Below are positions 17,405 through 26,016 of a stretch of 64,000 bases of DNA, one piece after another. This DNA is from Microcoleus sp. FACHB-68 (GTDB lineage: Bacteria > Cyanobacteriota > Cyanobacteriia > Cyanobacteriales > Oscillatoriaceae). Made by a program: the position numbers and the translations under genes. Every line of letters starts with the position of its first letter. The first letter of the stretch is position 1. The stretch lies in assembly GCF_014695715.1 (NCBI RefSeq), contig NZ_JACJOT010000008.1, forward strand, positions 1,240,001 to 1,304,000. The letters run 5' to 3'. Under the pieces are notes generated by a model that made no database searches, was not told the DNA's origin, and worked only from the letters and a program-made list of their open reading frames with translations.

Positions 17405-17681
17405 GAAATATTTCTCTCTCGTCGGTTCAGCTTGCTTGGTGCTAAATTATTTTTAGTTCCGCTCGGAATTCAATGCGCTTATTGTCGTCAAGGCTACTAG
17501 CAAGCTGTAGAGCCTTGACTTTGGTGCATCTTATTTCAGTTTAAATATCTACAGCGCAGCGTGTCCTCTAGATATAGCATTGGGGGCATCAATTTTTAGT
17601 TCAATCATTCAGTGATTGCACTCGATATGCTATGCCCAGAGGGCACGCTGCGCTAATGCCTTTACTATTTTAATATTTAAT
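17405..17681. other. intergenic region with CGCTGCGC-type repeats
   Basis: This stretch holds two related repeat words, near 17550-17585 and 17625-17660 ('GGGCACGCTGCGCTAATGCC'). Similar words recur at about 4175-4195. No gene is seen. Confidence 0.5.
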
Positions 17682-18452
17682 ATGAAAAATCTACTTCCCC
17701 CCCGTCTGCGTCTTTATATCAAAATCTGTCTGAGAAAATTAATAGATACCGTAACAGGGCGTAGCGCTAGGTTTGTTAGTTATTCTAAGCATAGGGTTGA
17801 GCGAGGCGCAAGTTTTAATCCGCAAATTGTGATGACTCAACCTATTTATATTAATGAATTTTCTGCCAACAAAATTTATAACCTAAAATTAGCGACTCAG
17901 CAAATTGAGAATTTAACGATCCAGCCGGGACAAATTTTTTCATTTTGGCATTTGGTTGGCAATCCTAACCAATCTAGAGGTTATGTCATCGGTCGCACTC
18001 TGGTTCAAAATGAACTGAAAGCTAGTTATGGAGGAGGTTTGTGTCAGTTATCTGGACTGTTATATTTATTAGCGTTGAAAGCCGGCTTATCTGTTCTTGA
18101 ACGAACGGCACATTCTCAGGATATTTACACAGAGCAAACCCGCTTCGCACCATTAGGATCGGATGCAACGGTTGTGTACGGTTATAAAGATTTGCGATTG
18201 CAAAATAATTTGCCGTTTTCCATTTGCTTTCGGTTTCAAGTGCAGGATCAGGCGATTACAGCCATGTTATGTGCTGCCGAGCCGGTTTTAGAATACAAAA
18301 TTGAGTTTATTCATCAACCTTTGCCAGATGGGGTGCGAGTTGATACCCTGCGTTACGAGCTAAATAACTTGTTTTTTCAGGAAGTGACTACAACGATTTA
18401 CAAAATACAATCTGTTCCTCAAAAACAAGAATTACAACCGGCAGACAGTTGA
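17682..18452 (+). CDS. VanW-family protein
   Basis: 256 residues from ATG 17682. An in-frame ATG at 17616 would add 22 residues that overlap repeat DNA, so I prefer the later start. The VanW domain is recognisable by 'ATQQIENLTIQPGQIFSFWHLVGNPNQSRGYVIGRTLV', 'ASYGGGLCQLSGLLYLLALKAGL' and 'RTAHSQDIY'. VanW was first seen in vancomycin-resistance clusters, but its biochemical function is unknown. The conserved GGGxCQLS segment suggests a catalytic cysteine. No signal peptide is obvious. It lies 42 bp upstream of the ADP-ribosylglycohydrolase gene and could be co-transcribed. Confidence 0.85.
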   Translation: MKNLLPPRLRLYIKICLRKLIDTVTGRSARFVSYSKHRVERGASFNPQIVMTQPIYINEFSANKIYNLKLATQQIENLTIQPGQIFSFWHLVGNPNQSRGYVIGRTLVQNELKASYGGGLCQLSGLLYLLALKAGLSVLERTAHSQDIYTEQTRFAPLGSDATVVYGYKDLRLQNNLPFSICFRFQVQDQAITAMLCAAEPVLEYKIEFIHQPLPDGVRVDTLRYELNNLFFQEVTTTIYKIQSVPQKQELQPADS

Positions 18453-18494
18453 GATTCATTTTAAAACTAACTTTCTCTAAAATCAAAAAAGTCT

Positions 18495-19337
18495 ATGTTG
18501 CTTGAATTAGCAGTTGGAGATGCCTACGGTGCCGGTTTTGAATATGCAGAGCAAGAAATAATTGATTTGCACAATAATTTGAGCAGATATGTCAAGCATC
18601 CCCGTCACCCGTTAATTCCAGGGTGCTACACAGATGACACCCAGATGAGCATTGCCATTGCCGAAACCATTGTTTCTCAAAAACCTTGGACACCCGAAGT
18701 TTTAGCAGAGGCATTTGTGACAGCTTTTAAACGCGATCAAAGAGAAGGCTATGCCGGCAGATTTTATCAATTTTTGTTAGGAATTAAAGATGGAACTCAA
18801 TTTTTAGAACAAATTAATTGGACAAGTGATAAGAGCGGAGCATCAATGCGTGCCGGCCCGATTGGGGTATTTCCTACAGTCCAAAAAGTTATGGAAGCTG
18901 CCACAATTCAGGCTGCTATTACTCATAACACCCCTGATGGAATCAATGCTGCTATTGCGGCAGCTTTGATGTCGCATTATTTTATTTACCAGCTCGGAGA
19001 AAAAAGTAACTTAGGAACGTTTCTTGAAACTCATGTTGCCGGTTATCAATGGGGAGAAGCGTGGCAGGGAGAGGTCGGCTCAAAAGGCTGGATGAGCGTT
19101 AGAGCCGCGATTACAGCCGTGATGCGAAATGACAGCATGAGCGAACTTTTAAAAGATTGTATAGCCTTTTCTGGCGATGTGGATACAGTTGCAACGATTG
19201 CATTAGCAGCCGCTTCTTGTAGTGTGGAAATCGCTCAGGATCTTCCCGATCATCTCATTGTCAATTTAGAAAATGGCTCCTATGGCAGAGATTATCTGAT
19301 CAATTTAGACAGACATTTGATGAGTTTGATCAAATGA
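18495..19337 (+). CDS. ADP-ribosylglycohydrolase-family protein
   Basis: 280-residue cytosolic protein of the DraG/ARH fold. It has 'GDAYGAGFEY' near the start and 'CYTDDTQMSIAIAE' providing the first pair of metal-binding Asp residues. 'GRFYQFL', 'RAGPIGVF' and 'AAITHNTPDG' follow, and 'FSGDVDTVATIALAAA' supplies the second metal-binding group. All di-metal ligands expected for activity appear present. It should remove ADP-ribose from proteins or small molecules; whether it reverses dinitrogenase reductase modification is unknown, and no nif genes are in the window. It starts with ATG at 18495, shortly after the VanW gene. Confidence 0.87.
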   Translation: MLLELAVGDAYGAGFEYAEQEIIDLHNNLSRYVKHPRHPLIPGCYTDDTQMSIAIAETIVSQKPWTPEVLAEAFVTAFKRDQREGYAGRFYQFLLGIKDGTQFLEQINWTSDKSGASMRAGPIGVFPTVQKVMEAATIQAAITHNTPDGINAAIAAALMSHYFIYQLGEKSNLGTFLETHVAGYQWGEAWQGEVGSKGWMSVRAAITAVMRNDSMSELLKDCIAFSGDVDTVATIALAAASCSVEIAQDLPDHLIVNLENGSYGRDYLINLDRHLMSLIK

Positions 19338-19370
19338 ACTGACATTGAATGCCGGCACCCTTAAAATCAT

Positions 19371-19784
19371 TTAAGAGCGACATCGATTGTTGGGATTAGG
19401 AATAACTTCAATCCGCTCAATAGTTCCCGGCTCGATATTTCTTGGATCGATAGATAAGGGAACACCATCAACTAACACAGAAGAATGCTTACCTCGCAAA
19501 GCACTTCTTGAAAAACGAGTGTTTCGCGCAGAAAAGCCAAAACCCGGAACCAGCCGGTAGAGAATTTGATTCATATCCCGCGTCAAAGCAGTTTGTTGTT
19601 GAATTTGTGCGCGTGTAATAACAGTTACTGATCGCGGCACTTTGTCAAACGGTTCAGTAATACATGAGGCGCTGCCAACCCCTTGAGAGACGCTGAGAGA
19701 TGCGTCACCGGCAACACTCACATTAGCCGCTAAAATCGCAAGAGCGCTAACCACCCAAACTGAAAACACAAAATTTCTGGACAT
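19371..19784 (-). CDS. stand-alone TonB-receptor plug domain, no barrel
   Basis: 137-residue protein with an N-terminal signal peptide (hydrophobic to about residue 25). The remainder matches the plug domain of TonB-dependent receptors: 'VPRSVTVITRAQIQQQTALTRDMNQILYRLVPGF', 'ALRGKHSSVLVDGVPL' and 'IEPGTIERIEVIPNP'. The frame stops just where the barrel would begin, and only 33 bp separate it from the end of the next gene. The barrel is therefore absent, not frameshifted nearby. It could be a remnant or an autonomous periplasmic plug protein. It is transcribed against its neighbours. Confidence 0.75.
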   Translation of the reverse strand: MSRNFVFSVWVVSALAILAANVSVAGDASLSVSQGVGSASCITEPFDKVPRSVTVITRAQIQQQTALTRDMNQILYRLVPGFGFSARNTRFSRSALRGKHSSVLVDGVPLSIDPRNIEPGTIERIEVIPNPNNRCRS

Positions 19785-19969
19785 ACCAATCAGTTTAATT
19801 TAAAGTAAAGCGAATCCGAAAAAAACATCCGAAAGATTGATCTCCACTGCTATCACCAGCCTTTATGCTGGCAGAAGTGGAAACTTTTAAACGTAAAGGT
19901 TCGGTAAGTTAAAATTATTATCTGCCTCACTAGAACGTTTAAAAATTAGTTGTAGTAATTTAAACATCC

Positions 19970-21403
19970 ATGTCTGACTTAATTCTATTTTGGCATCGGC
20001 GAGATTTACGCATTTCTGACAACATCGGACTCGCAGCAGCACGACGACAAACTCCAAAAGTTGTAGGCGTTTTTTGCCTCGATCCCCATATTCTTAAACC
20101 AGGGGATGTCGCGCCGGCACGCGTTACTTATATGATAGGCTGTTTGCAATCACTTCAGCAAAGTTATACAAAAGCCGGCAGCCAATTATTAATTATGCAA
20201 GCTCAGCCAGAGCAAGCAATCCCAGCACTGGCAGCCGCGCTCAATGCTAAAGCAGTTTTCTGGAATTGGGATGTCGAACCGTACTCCCAAGAACGTGATC
20301 GCACCGTAAAAAATGCCCTCCAAGAAAAAGGCATTCAGGTACAGAACTTTTGGGATCAAATATTACACGCGCCAGAGGAGATTCGTACGGGTTTAGGACA
20401 GCGCTACACGGTTTACACACCTTTCTGGAAAAATTGGGTGGGCAAACCGAAAGCAGAGCCGGCAGAATTACTGAAAAATGCTGAAAATTTAACTGAAAAT
20501 GAGCAGGAAGCCGCACAAAATGCCGGTGCCGGCAGACTTCCCAGCGCCAAAGATTTGGGCTTTATTTGGGATAACCCACTGTTACTAGAACCGGGAGAGA
20601 ACCCGGCACAAGAAAAACTGGAAGAATTTTGCCAACGGGCAATTTATGGATATCAAGAACAGCGTAATTTTCCAGCCGTTGATGGCACTTCTACCCTAAG
20701 TGCTGCGCTTAAATTTGGTGCGATTGGTATTCGTACCGTTTGGGCGGCAACCGATACTGTAATGCAGGGATGTGCCAGTGATGAAGCGTGTGCCGGCGTC
20801 CAAACTTGGCAACAAGAACTCGCATGGCGAGAATTTTACCAACACGCGATGTATAATTTTCCAGAATTAGCTGCCGGCCCTTATCGCCAACCTTTTAAAG
20901 ACTTTCCTTGGGATGAAGATAACAACGATGAGCGCTTTCAAGCTTGGTGTGAAGGCAGAACCGGCTACCCCATTGTTGATGCAGCAATGCGTCAGATGAA
21001 TCAAACTGCCTGGATGCACAATCGCTGTCGCATGATTGTTGCCAGTTTCCTCACAAAAGACTTAATTATTAACTGGCAAAAAGGAGAAAAATACTTCATG
21101 CAAAAGCTTTATGACGGCGATCTTTCTGCAAATAATGGCGGTTGGCAGTGGAGTGCATCCAGTGGCATGGACCCCAAACCTTTGCGGATTTTCAACCCAG
21201 CCACGCAAGCGCAAAAATACGATCCCGATGCTGAATATATCCGGCATTGGGTTCCAGAATTAGCCGGTGTGGATACCGCAGCGCTGCTGAGTGGAAAAAT
21301 TACGCCGGTGGAGCGCCAAGCTGTTGGCTATCCCCTACCTATTGTGGATCACAACCAACAGCAGCGCCGGTTTAAGGAATTGTTTGCACAGCAGAAAGCC
21401 TGA
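19970..21403 (+). CDS. phrB: deoxyribodipyrimidine photolyase (class I CPD photolyase)
   Basis: 477-residue light-dependent DNA repair enzyme that splits cyclobutane pyrimidine dimers. The N-terminal alpha/beta antenna domain begins '[21 protein letters not shown]'. The C-terminal FAD domain has '[20 protein letters not shown]', '[49 protein letters not shown]' and '[30 protein letters not shown]'. All match class I CPD photolyases rather than cryptochrome-DASH. Cyanobacterial relatives use an 8-HDF antenna; that is inferred. It is complete and starts at ATG 19970. Confidence 0.92.
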   Translation: MSDLILFWHRRDLRISDNIGLAAARRQTPKVVGVFCLDPHILKPGDVAPARVTYMIGCLQSLQQSYTKAGSQLLIMQAQPEQAIPALAAALNAKAVFWNWDVEPYSQERDRTVKNALQEKGIQVQNFWDQILHAPEEIRTGLGQRYTVYTPFWKNWVGKPKAEPAELLKNAENLTENEQEAAQNAGAGRLPSAKDLGFIWDNPLLLEPGENPAQEKLEEFCQRAIYGYQEQRNFPAVDGTSTLSAALKFGAIGIRTVWAATDTVMQGCASDEACAGVQTWQQELAWREFYQHAMYNFPELAAGPYRQPFKDFPWDEDNNDERFQAWCEGRTGYPIVDAAMRQMNQTAWMHNRCRMIVASFLTKDLIINWQKGEKYFMQKLYDGDLSANNGGWQWSASSGMDPKPLRIFNPATQAQKYDPDAEYIRHWVPELAGVDTAALLSGKITPVERQAVGYPLPIVDHNQQQRRFKELFAQQKA

Positions 21404-21928
21404 AATATTAAATAGTTTTAAGCTTGCCGGCTGCTTGAGCGGAAATGACCTACAATCCCTCAGAGTTTTTGCCGGCATAAAAATCACGCCAAAGTTACCC
21501 TGGCTTCTCACTAAATTACGCAACAAATTCATATAGCCCTTGCCCCTTGCTCCTCTCTGTGGGGCAATGCTATGTATTTAAACTAAGCTTTCGCCTCTTG
21601 GGGATCGAGCGTCTTTACAATTTCATTAAACAAGCCCGATAAATGTAATGTTTCTGTAAAAACAGGAAGCAGCTATTGCCGATAGCTGAGTCTGGCTAGT
21701 AGATTTACACAAGACACCAGATTGCTGCTGAACGCCAGAGGGCAAAACTACTGAAGGAGCGCTGTTTCTCTTTCTGTTTCAAAGTAGCAATTAGCCCAAT
21801 CTGCCGGCATCCCACTGAGAAAATGTCCTAGTGTGAGCGCTGCTGATCTGACACTACACAGTCTTGCAAAGATTGAACAAGTGTCGCCAGTGTTTTCTTC
21901 TTTAACCATCAACAGGGAAGGTTTTAAT
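21404..21928. other. intergenic region
   Basis: About 520 bp upstream of the PEP-CTERM gene. It contains a small hairpin (CAGCTATTGCCGATAGCTG near 21671) and no convincing gene. A reading frame entering the PEP-CTERM gene from 21833 lacks a ribosome site and a signal sequence. Confidence 0.5.
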
Positions 21929-22555
21929 ATGGCATCACAATTATTTACTAAATTAACATTGGCTACAGCAGGAGCAGCAGTTCTAGCAATTGGATCAGTG
22001 TGTGCGCCGGCTGAAGCAGCATTCAAGTTTTCTTTTAAAACCAAGGGTGGTGGAAGTGGCTCTTTCTTATTAAACACCTCCACTCCTGCGACTTTGGGAT
22101 CTGTAACAAACTTCTCGTTCTCTGGCAGCAAGTTCATCAAGGGTGCCGTGAGTGGTTTATCGGGCATTGGTGGGTTTATCAGCGGTACTTCCGGTAAGCC
22201 AACTTTGGCAGGTTTTTTAGTTCCTCAATCCTCCACAACGTTTTGGGGTGGTTTGCTCGCTCCTAAAGGAACACCGATTGTAGGAAGTGGTATTTTAGGG
22301 AAAGCTTCTTTTTCTATAAACCCTCTGTTCGCTGCTGCTGGAACACTCTCAACCGGCGGTGCTAGTGTCGGGACAAATCCTTTTTCTGGTTTGGGACTTG
22401 ATGGCGGATTGGATAGTATTAATTGTTGGGACGCAGAACAAGTTGTACAAACAGAAGAAGTTCCCGAACCTTTCACCGTTCTTGGCAGTATTGTGGGTGT
22501 TGGAGGATTGCTAGCAGCACGCCGCAAACGGCAGATGACAATCAAAGCCGGTTAA
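21929..22555 (+). CDS. secreted PEP-CTERM-type surface protein
   Basis: 208 residues from ATG 21929, behind GGGAAGG. The next upstream in-frame ATG (21833) would place the signal peptide internally. The signal peptide is hydrophobic ('LATAGAAVLAIGSVCAPAEA'). The body is a Gly/Ser-rich, low-complexity region. The C-terminus has a PEP-CTERM sorting signal: 'VPEPFTVLGSIVGVGGLLAARRKR', i.e. the PEP motif, a hydrophobic helix and a basic tail. Such proteins are processed by exosortase and displayed in the envelope or matrix. No exosortase gene is in the window. Function unknown. Confidence 0.82.
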   Translation: MASQLFTKLTLATAGAAVLAIGSVCAPAEAAFKFSFKTKGGGSGSFLLNTSTPATLGSVTNFSFSGSKFIKGAVSGLSGIGGFISGTSGKPTLAGFLVPQSSTTFWGGLLAPKGTPIVGSGILGKASFSINPLFAAAGTLSTGGASVGTNPFSGLGLDGGLDSINCWDAEQVVQTEEVPEPFTVLGSIVGVGGLLAARRKRQMTIKAG

Positions 22556-22636
22556 ACGTTTAAATTATCTTCAAATAGATTTGCCGGCATCCAAAGCTTA
22601 ATATCTCCCTAGAGTTTATCTTCTAGGAAGATATTT

Positions 22637-23607
22637 AACCTGAGTTCGGGATAAGGAAGGGACAAGCGAGTAAGCTAAAAGTCATCACACAACAGCAATA
22701 CTTGCTCGTGCCATGCCCCGTCTAGAAGAACTTTTTTGCTCTGTCGATGATTTTTGCCTTCTTTTTGAACCTTTGTGGCATAAACAACTGATGGGGATGG
22801 ACTCAAACATCGCCACCGCCATCGTCAACTGTGCCCCAGCGAAATCATGACCATCGAGATTGCATTTCATCAATCTCATTAGCGCAGTTTTAAAGCATTT
22901 TACCAGGAGAAAGTAAGCTGACAGTGTAGTTCCGCCTTTCCCGGCGTTGGTAAGTTATTAACGTTTTATGGAATGGATGCCTTCTACCCTGATGCCTTTG
23001 AGTATCTATCTGCACACTTGTTTTGGTCAGTAGAAAGGAGTGTCTGTAATGGACTCGACCAAGATTGGGGTCTGTCATAACCGCCGCATCAAAGGGCACA
23101 AGGTGTTCAAGGATCTCGGCAGGCGGGGTAAGACTTCTTTTGATTGGTTCAAAGGCTTTAAACTACATCTGGTTTGTAATGACAAGGGGGAACTGCTGAA
23201 TATCGCTGTCACTGCTGGCAATATAGATGACCCTTAGCCTGTGCCCACTCTACTCAAAGGGTTGTCTAGTAAGGTGGTGGCTGAGCGAGGCTATATATCC
23301 CAAAAGTTGTTTGAGCAACTGTTAACCCAGATGGGGATTCTACTGATTACTAAGCCGAAGCGCAATATGAAGAATAAGCTGATGCCACTGATAGATAAGC
23401 GGATTATCCGCAAACGCTCCATAATTGAGACAATTACCCTTCCAATTGAAAAACATCTCTCATATTGAGCATTCTCACCCGTCGCAATCCGGTCAATTTC
23501 TTGGTGAATTTAGTCTGTGGATTAATTGCCTATTGCCATCAGCCCAAGAAGCCCTCTCTCAATATCAATGCGTTTTTCCTTCCTTCTGCTTAACCCGAAC
23601 TCAGGTT
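22637..23607 (+). mobile_element. degraded IS982-family insertion sequence
   Basis: Terminal inverted repeats AACCTGAGTTCGGG (22637-22650) and CCCGAACTCAGGTT (23594-23607) bound a 971-bp element. The outer 14 bp match perfectly and similarity continues inward. An ATTT follows the right end and precedes the left end, which may be a short target duplication. Size and transposase relics fit IS982. It is inactive. Confidence 0.85.
22713..23592 (+). pseudogene. IS982-family transposase, multiply broken
   Basis: Recognisable transposase pieces occur in order but in different frames. They are 'MPRLEELFCSVDDFCLLFEPLWHKQL' from 22713, then 'SEIMTIEIAFHQSH' followed by TAG, then 'VMDSTKIGVCHNRRIKGHKVFKDLGRRGKTSFDWFKGFKLHLVCNDKGELLNIAVTAGNIDDP' ending in TAG at 23236. 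Last come 'PTLLKGLSSKVVAERGYISQKLFEQLLTQMG' and 'KPKRNMKNKL'. These are the catalytic-core sequences of IS982 DDE transposases. Several frameshifts and at least two nonsense codons make it non-functional. The decay suggests an old insertion. Confidence 0.88.
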
Positions 23608-23680
23608 ATTTAATGTTAGAGCAGATCAGCAAAGGGAAAAATTTTATCAGGTTGCAGGTTGACTTTTTTTAGAGTAGTTC

Positions 23681-24969
23681 CTGCTTGACTGACAAAACTA
23701 AGAAGCTGGAATGCGCCTAAGGACGGTGAATTCGCGCTTAAAGGAGTCATCGAGTTGTCGTTTGGAGGCAATGGCAGGTTGCGGGTCAGGCAAGTTGGAT
23801 AGAAACTGATAAACTTGGATACTCCATTGCTGGGTGATACCAAGACGAATCCAGTTCCAACCGAGTTTGAGATAACTCATCCCCCGCATCCAATGAGCAT
23901 CGACTAGACGACGCTTACAGGATGCGACGACTTGCACCCCTTGGAGTACCAAAAACAGCATCGTCAACGCAATCACCCCACACAACTGAGTCAGGGCAAA
24001 CAGATATCGCAGGCGGGAAGCCTCTAGGTTAAAGCTATTGGACTTGAGGTCTAAAAATGATTCCTCTACCTGGAAGCGCAATCGATACTGGGCGAAGGTC
24101 TGTAAATTGGTCGCTTCATCACTGACAATCACCCAATCTTCACCACTGTGATCGTCATGGGCAAACGCCAGAAAAACTCCAGCATAGGGCCTGGTTTTGC
24201 CAATGGAGACAACGGGTGTGAGGTAAGCTTGCCCCGCTTGCAGATACACCTGAGATACCTTGCGCCACTCCCGCTGAAGTTGAAACTGAAACGAGCCTTT
24301 GATGCGAATCCGGAAATGCCGGTGCAAAGTTTTTTTGAGGTATTTCATCAACTTGCCTATGGCAATGCCTCGGTCTGCCAGTCAGACCACTTCTACCCCA
24401 ATCGGCAGCACCCATGCCGCTTGCCTGAGTACCCGCTGAATGGTTCCTAGGCGCACCGTACTGCTGGCTTGAACTACCACCGTCCATGCCACAGGAAGGG
24501 TTCGCCCTCGATAGAGCGCTCCGACCCAGACGATGCACAAACAATTCCACACAACCGTTGTATCCAGACTCAGGTACAGGCGTTGCTTGCCCCACATAGA
24601 CAATGCTTGTTGCATCAAGGCATGGTGGGCGCTCATGACATCAATTCGACGATTCGACAGCCACCGCCGAAACCGCCGTTGATGGGACTGGGCAATCTGG
24701 GCACGACTTTTGACATACACGCCAAACCCATTGAGATGGACATTCTGACTTTGGATCATGCCAATCATCATCCAGCACAGGGTTTTGAGGTGAGGGGCAT
24801 CGCGCCACTGGTTGTCAAATTGACGCAGAAAATCATTCAACGCATCATAGAGTCGAGAAGTTGGAGTCATTGTTTCTGCCGATTGGTGTGGTAACTTCTC
24901 AGCTTAAACGATGCTCCGCTTCCCGCCTAGCTTGCATTTCAGGCTCTACCACTTTTGTCACTCAAGCAG
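23681..24969 (-). mobile_element. IS4-superfamily insertion sequence with 10-bp target duplication
   Basis: The left end CTGCTTGACTGACAAAA (from 23681) and the inverted right end (to 24969) match at 16 of 17 positions. The element is 1289 bp. The perfect direct repeat AGAGTAGTTC flanks it at 23671-23680 and 24970-24979, which is the 10-bp duplication expected of IS4-type elements. The insertion lies in the 3' end of the FkbM gene and inserted beside the older IS982 relic. The intact duplication argues for relatively recent insertion. Confidence 0.93.
23698..24870 (-). pseudogene. IS4-like DDE transposase interrupted by a single in-frame TGA
   Basis: One frame runs from ATG 24870 to TAG 23698 (390 codons plus stop), broken only by TGA at 24384-24382. 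The context 'GVEVV*LADRGIAIGKL' implies a Trp (TGG) to stop change. The first part has 'LSLDTTVVWN' with the first catalytic Asp. The second has the YREK signature Y-x2-R-x3-E-x6-K in 'YRLRFQVEESFLDLKS', diagnostic of IS4-superfamily DDE transposases. Apart from the nonsense codon, I see no other damage. The element may therefore have lost mobility by one recent mutation, or could be revived by readthrough. Confidence 0.9.
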
Positions 24970-25719
24970 AGAGTAGTTCTTATTAGCCCGCAGAAAACTG
25001 TCACGCTGCACAAAGATAAAATCTGATTGCCACAACGCTTGATCGAGTGGACGACGCCAAAAACTACAGATATCATACGTTACCCAGTTCCGGGCATCCA
25101 GCCACGCAATCAGTTCAGCCAACAAAGGAGCATCTTTATAAATATCTAATAGATTAATCTCTGCCAAAATTACTTGAATTTGATTTAAAGTGTTTTCTGT
25201 CCCTTTAAGCACCTCAAGTTCATAACCTTGCACATCAATTTTTAGCAAATCTGGGCTGTGTCCAGCAAAGTGATTCTTAACAATCTCGTCTACTGTAGAC
25301 ATCGGATAATATTGAGGAGGTGACTTAAAGGCAAGTTGTGTGTTGAGAACACTAGAAGCGGTTTCAGCATCAGATTCTAGTTGATAAAATGGAAATTCAT
25401 CATGACAATTTGCACCTAATAATGTTGAAAATACTTGAATCGACGATTTAGAAGATGCTAATTTTTTTAGCTCACTAACTTTGTGAGGAATGACTTCAAA
25501 ACAAGCTACCTTTGTGTCAGGCCATAAGTCGATGCAAGATTTAGCAAAATCCCCTTGATAAGCCCCAATATCAAAAATATGGTTGGGTTTAAAGCCTAAA
25601 TTTGCAAGGCGCGTTAATGCCAAATCTGTATTGCATACGAGATTTGTTAAATTCTGATTTACTTCGACAGGTGAAACAACTTTTTTCAGAAGAGATTTTA
25701 GTAAAGATTTTATCTTCAT
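24958..25719 (-). CDS. FkbM-family methyltransferase with IS-replaced C-terminus
   Basis: 253 residues from ATG 25719; an upstream ATG at 25815 would add 32 residues of non-protein-like sequence. It is a class I SAM-dependent methyltransferase of the FkbM type, typically O-methylating sugars or secondary metabolites. Motif I is 'IFDIGAYQGDFAKSC'. 'VACFEVIPHKVSELKKL' follows, and the family hallmark 'PDLLKIDVQGYELEVLKGTENTL' is present. The last residues LLE and the stop codon come from the insertion sequence. Across the element the original frame continues as KKSQPAT and stops at 23647. The enzyme core is therefore intact and probably functional. The gene is AT-rich and lacks GCCGGC, unlike its neighbours, suggesting foreign origin. 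Confidence 0.87.
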   Translation of the reverse strand: MKIKSLLKSLLKKVVSPVEVNQNLTNLVCNTDLALTRLANLGFKPNHIFDIGAYQGDFAKSCIDLWPDTKVACFEVIPHKVSELKKLASSKSSIQVFSTLLGANCHDEFPFYQLESDAETASSVLNTQLAFKSPPQYYPMSTVDEIVKNHFAGHSPDLLKIDVQGYELEVLKGTENTLNQIQVILAEINLLDIYKDAPLLAELIAWLDARNWVTYDICSFWRRPLDQALWQSDFIFVQRDSFLRANKNYSLLE

Positions 25720-26016
25720 TTTCTTGGTTGAATGATTAAGTTGGAATTGAGCGACTACTAAATATCCAAGAATCACCCTTGAAAGGAGTGAGAGCCGTGC
25801 CACGTCTTCTATCAATTCTTCCTCAGTTTGCCGAAATTTATCTACACCGAAAAATTTAACGGCGTTGTTGAGGTGTTAGCTTAAGTGCTGATCGCATCTC
25901 ATCATAATAGAGTAATTTTGGATATTTTGAACCGGCATCACGAAAACGCAATACCGCCGCTCCCAGTTTAGCCGTTAAACTATTTAATATGAGTCTTTGC
26001 CACTCAATCGCTTACT
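25720..26016. other. intergenic region between divergent FkbM and mnmG genes
   Basis: About 300 bp that should contain both promoters. No repeat, RNA gene or hairpin stands out. Confidence 0.45.

Noticed and set aside
18495-19337. ADP-ribosylglycohydrolase as DraG regulating nitrogenase
   Set aside because: Fold is right, but no draT or nif genes are present, and IscS at 4235 is not in a nif context.
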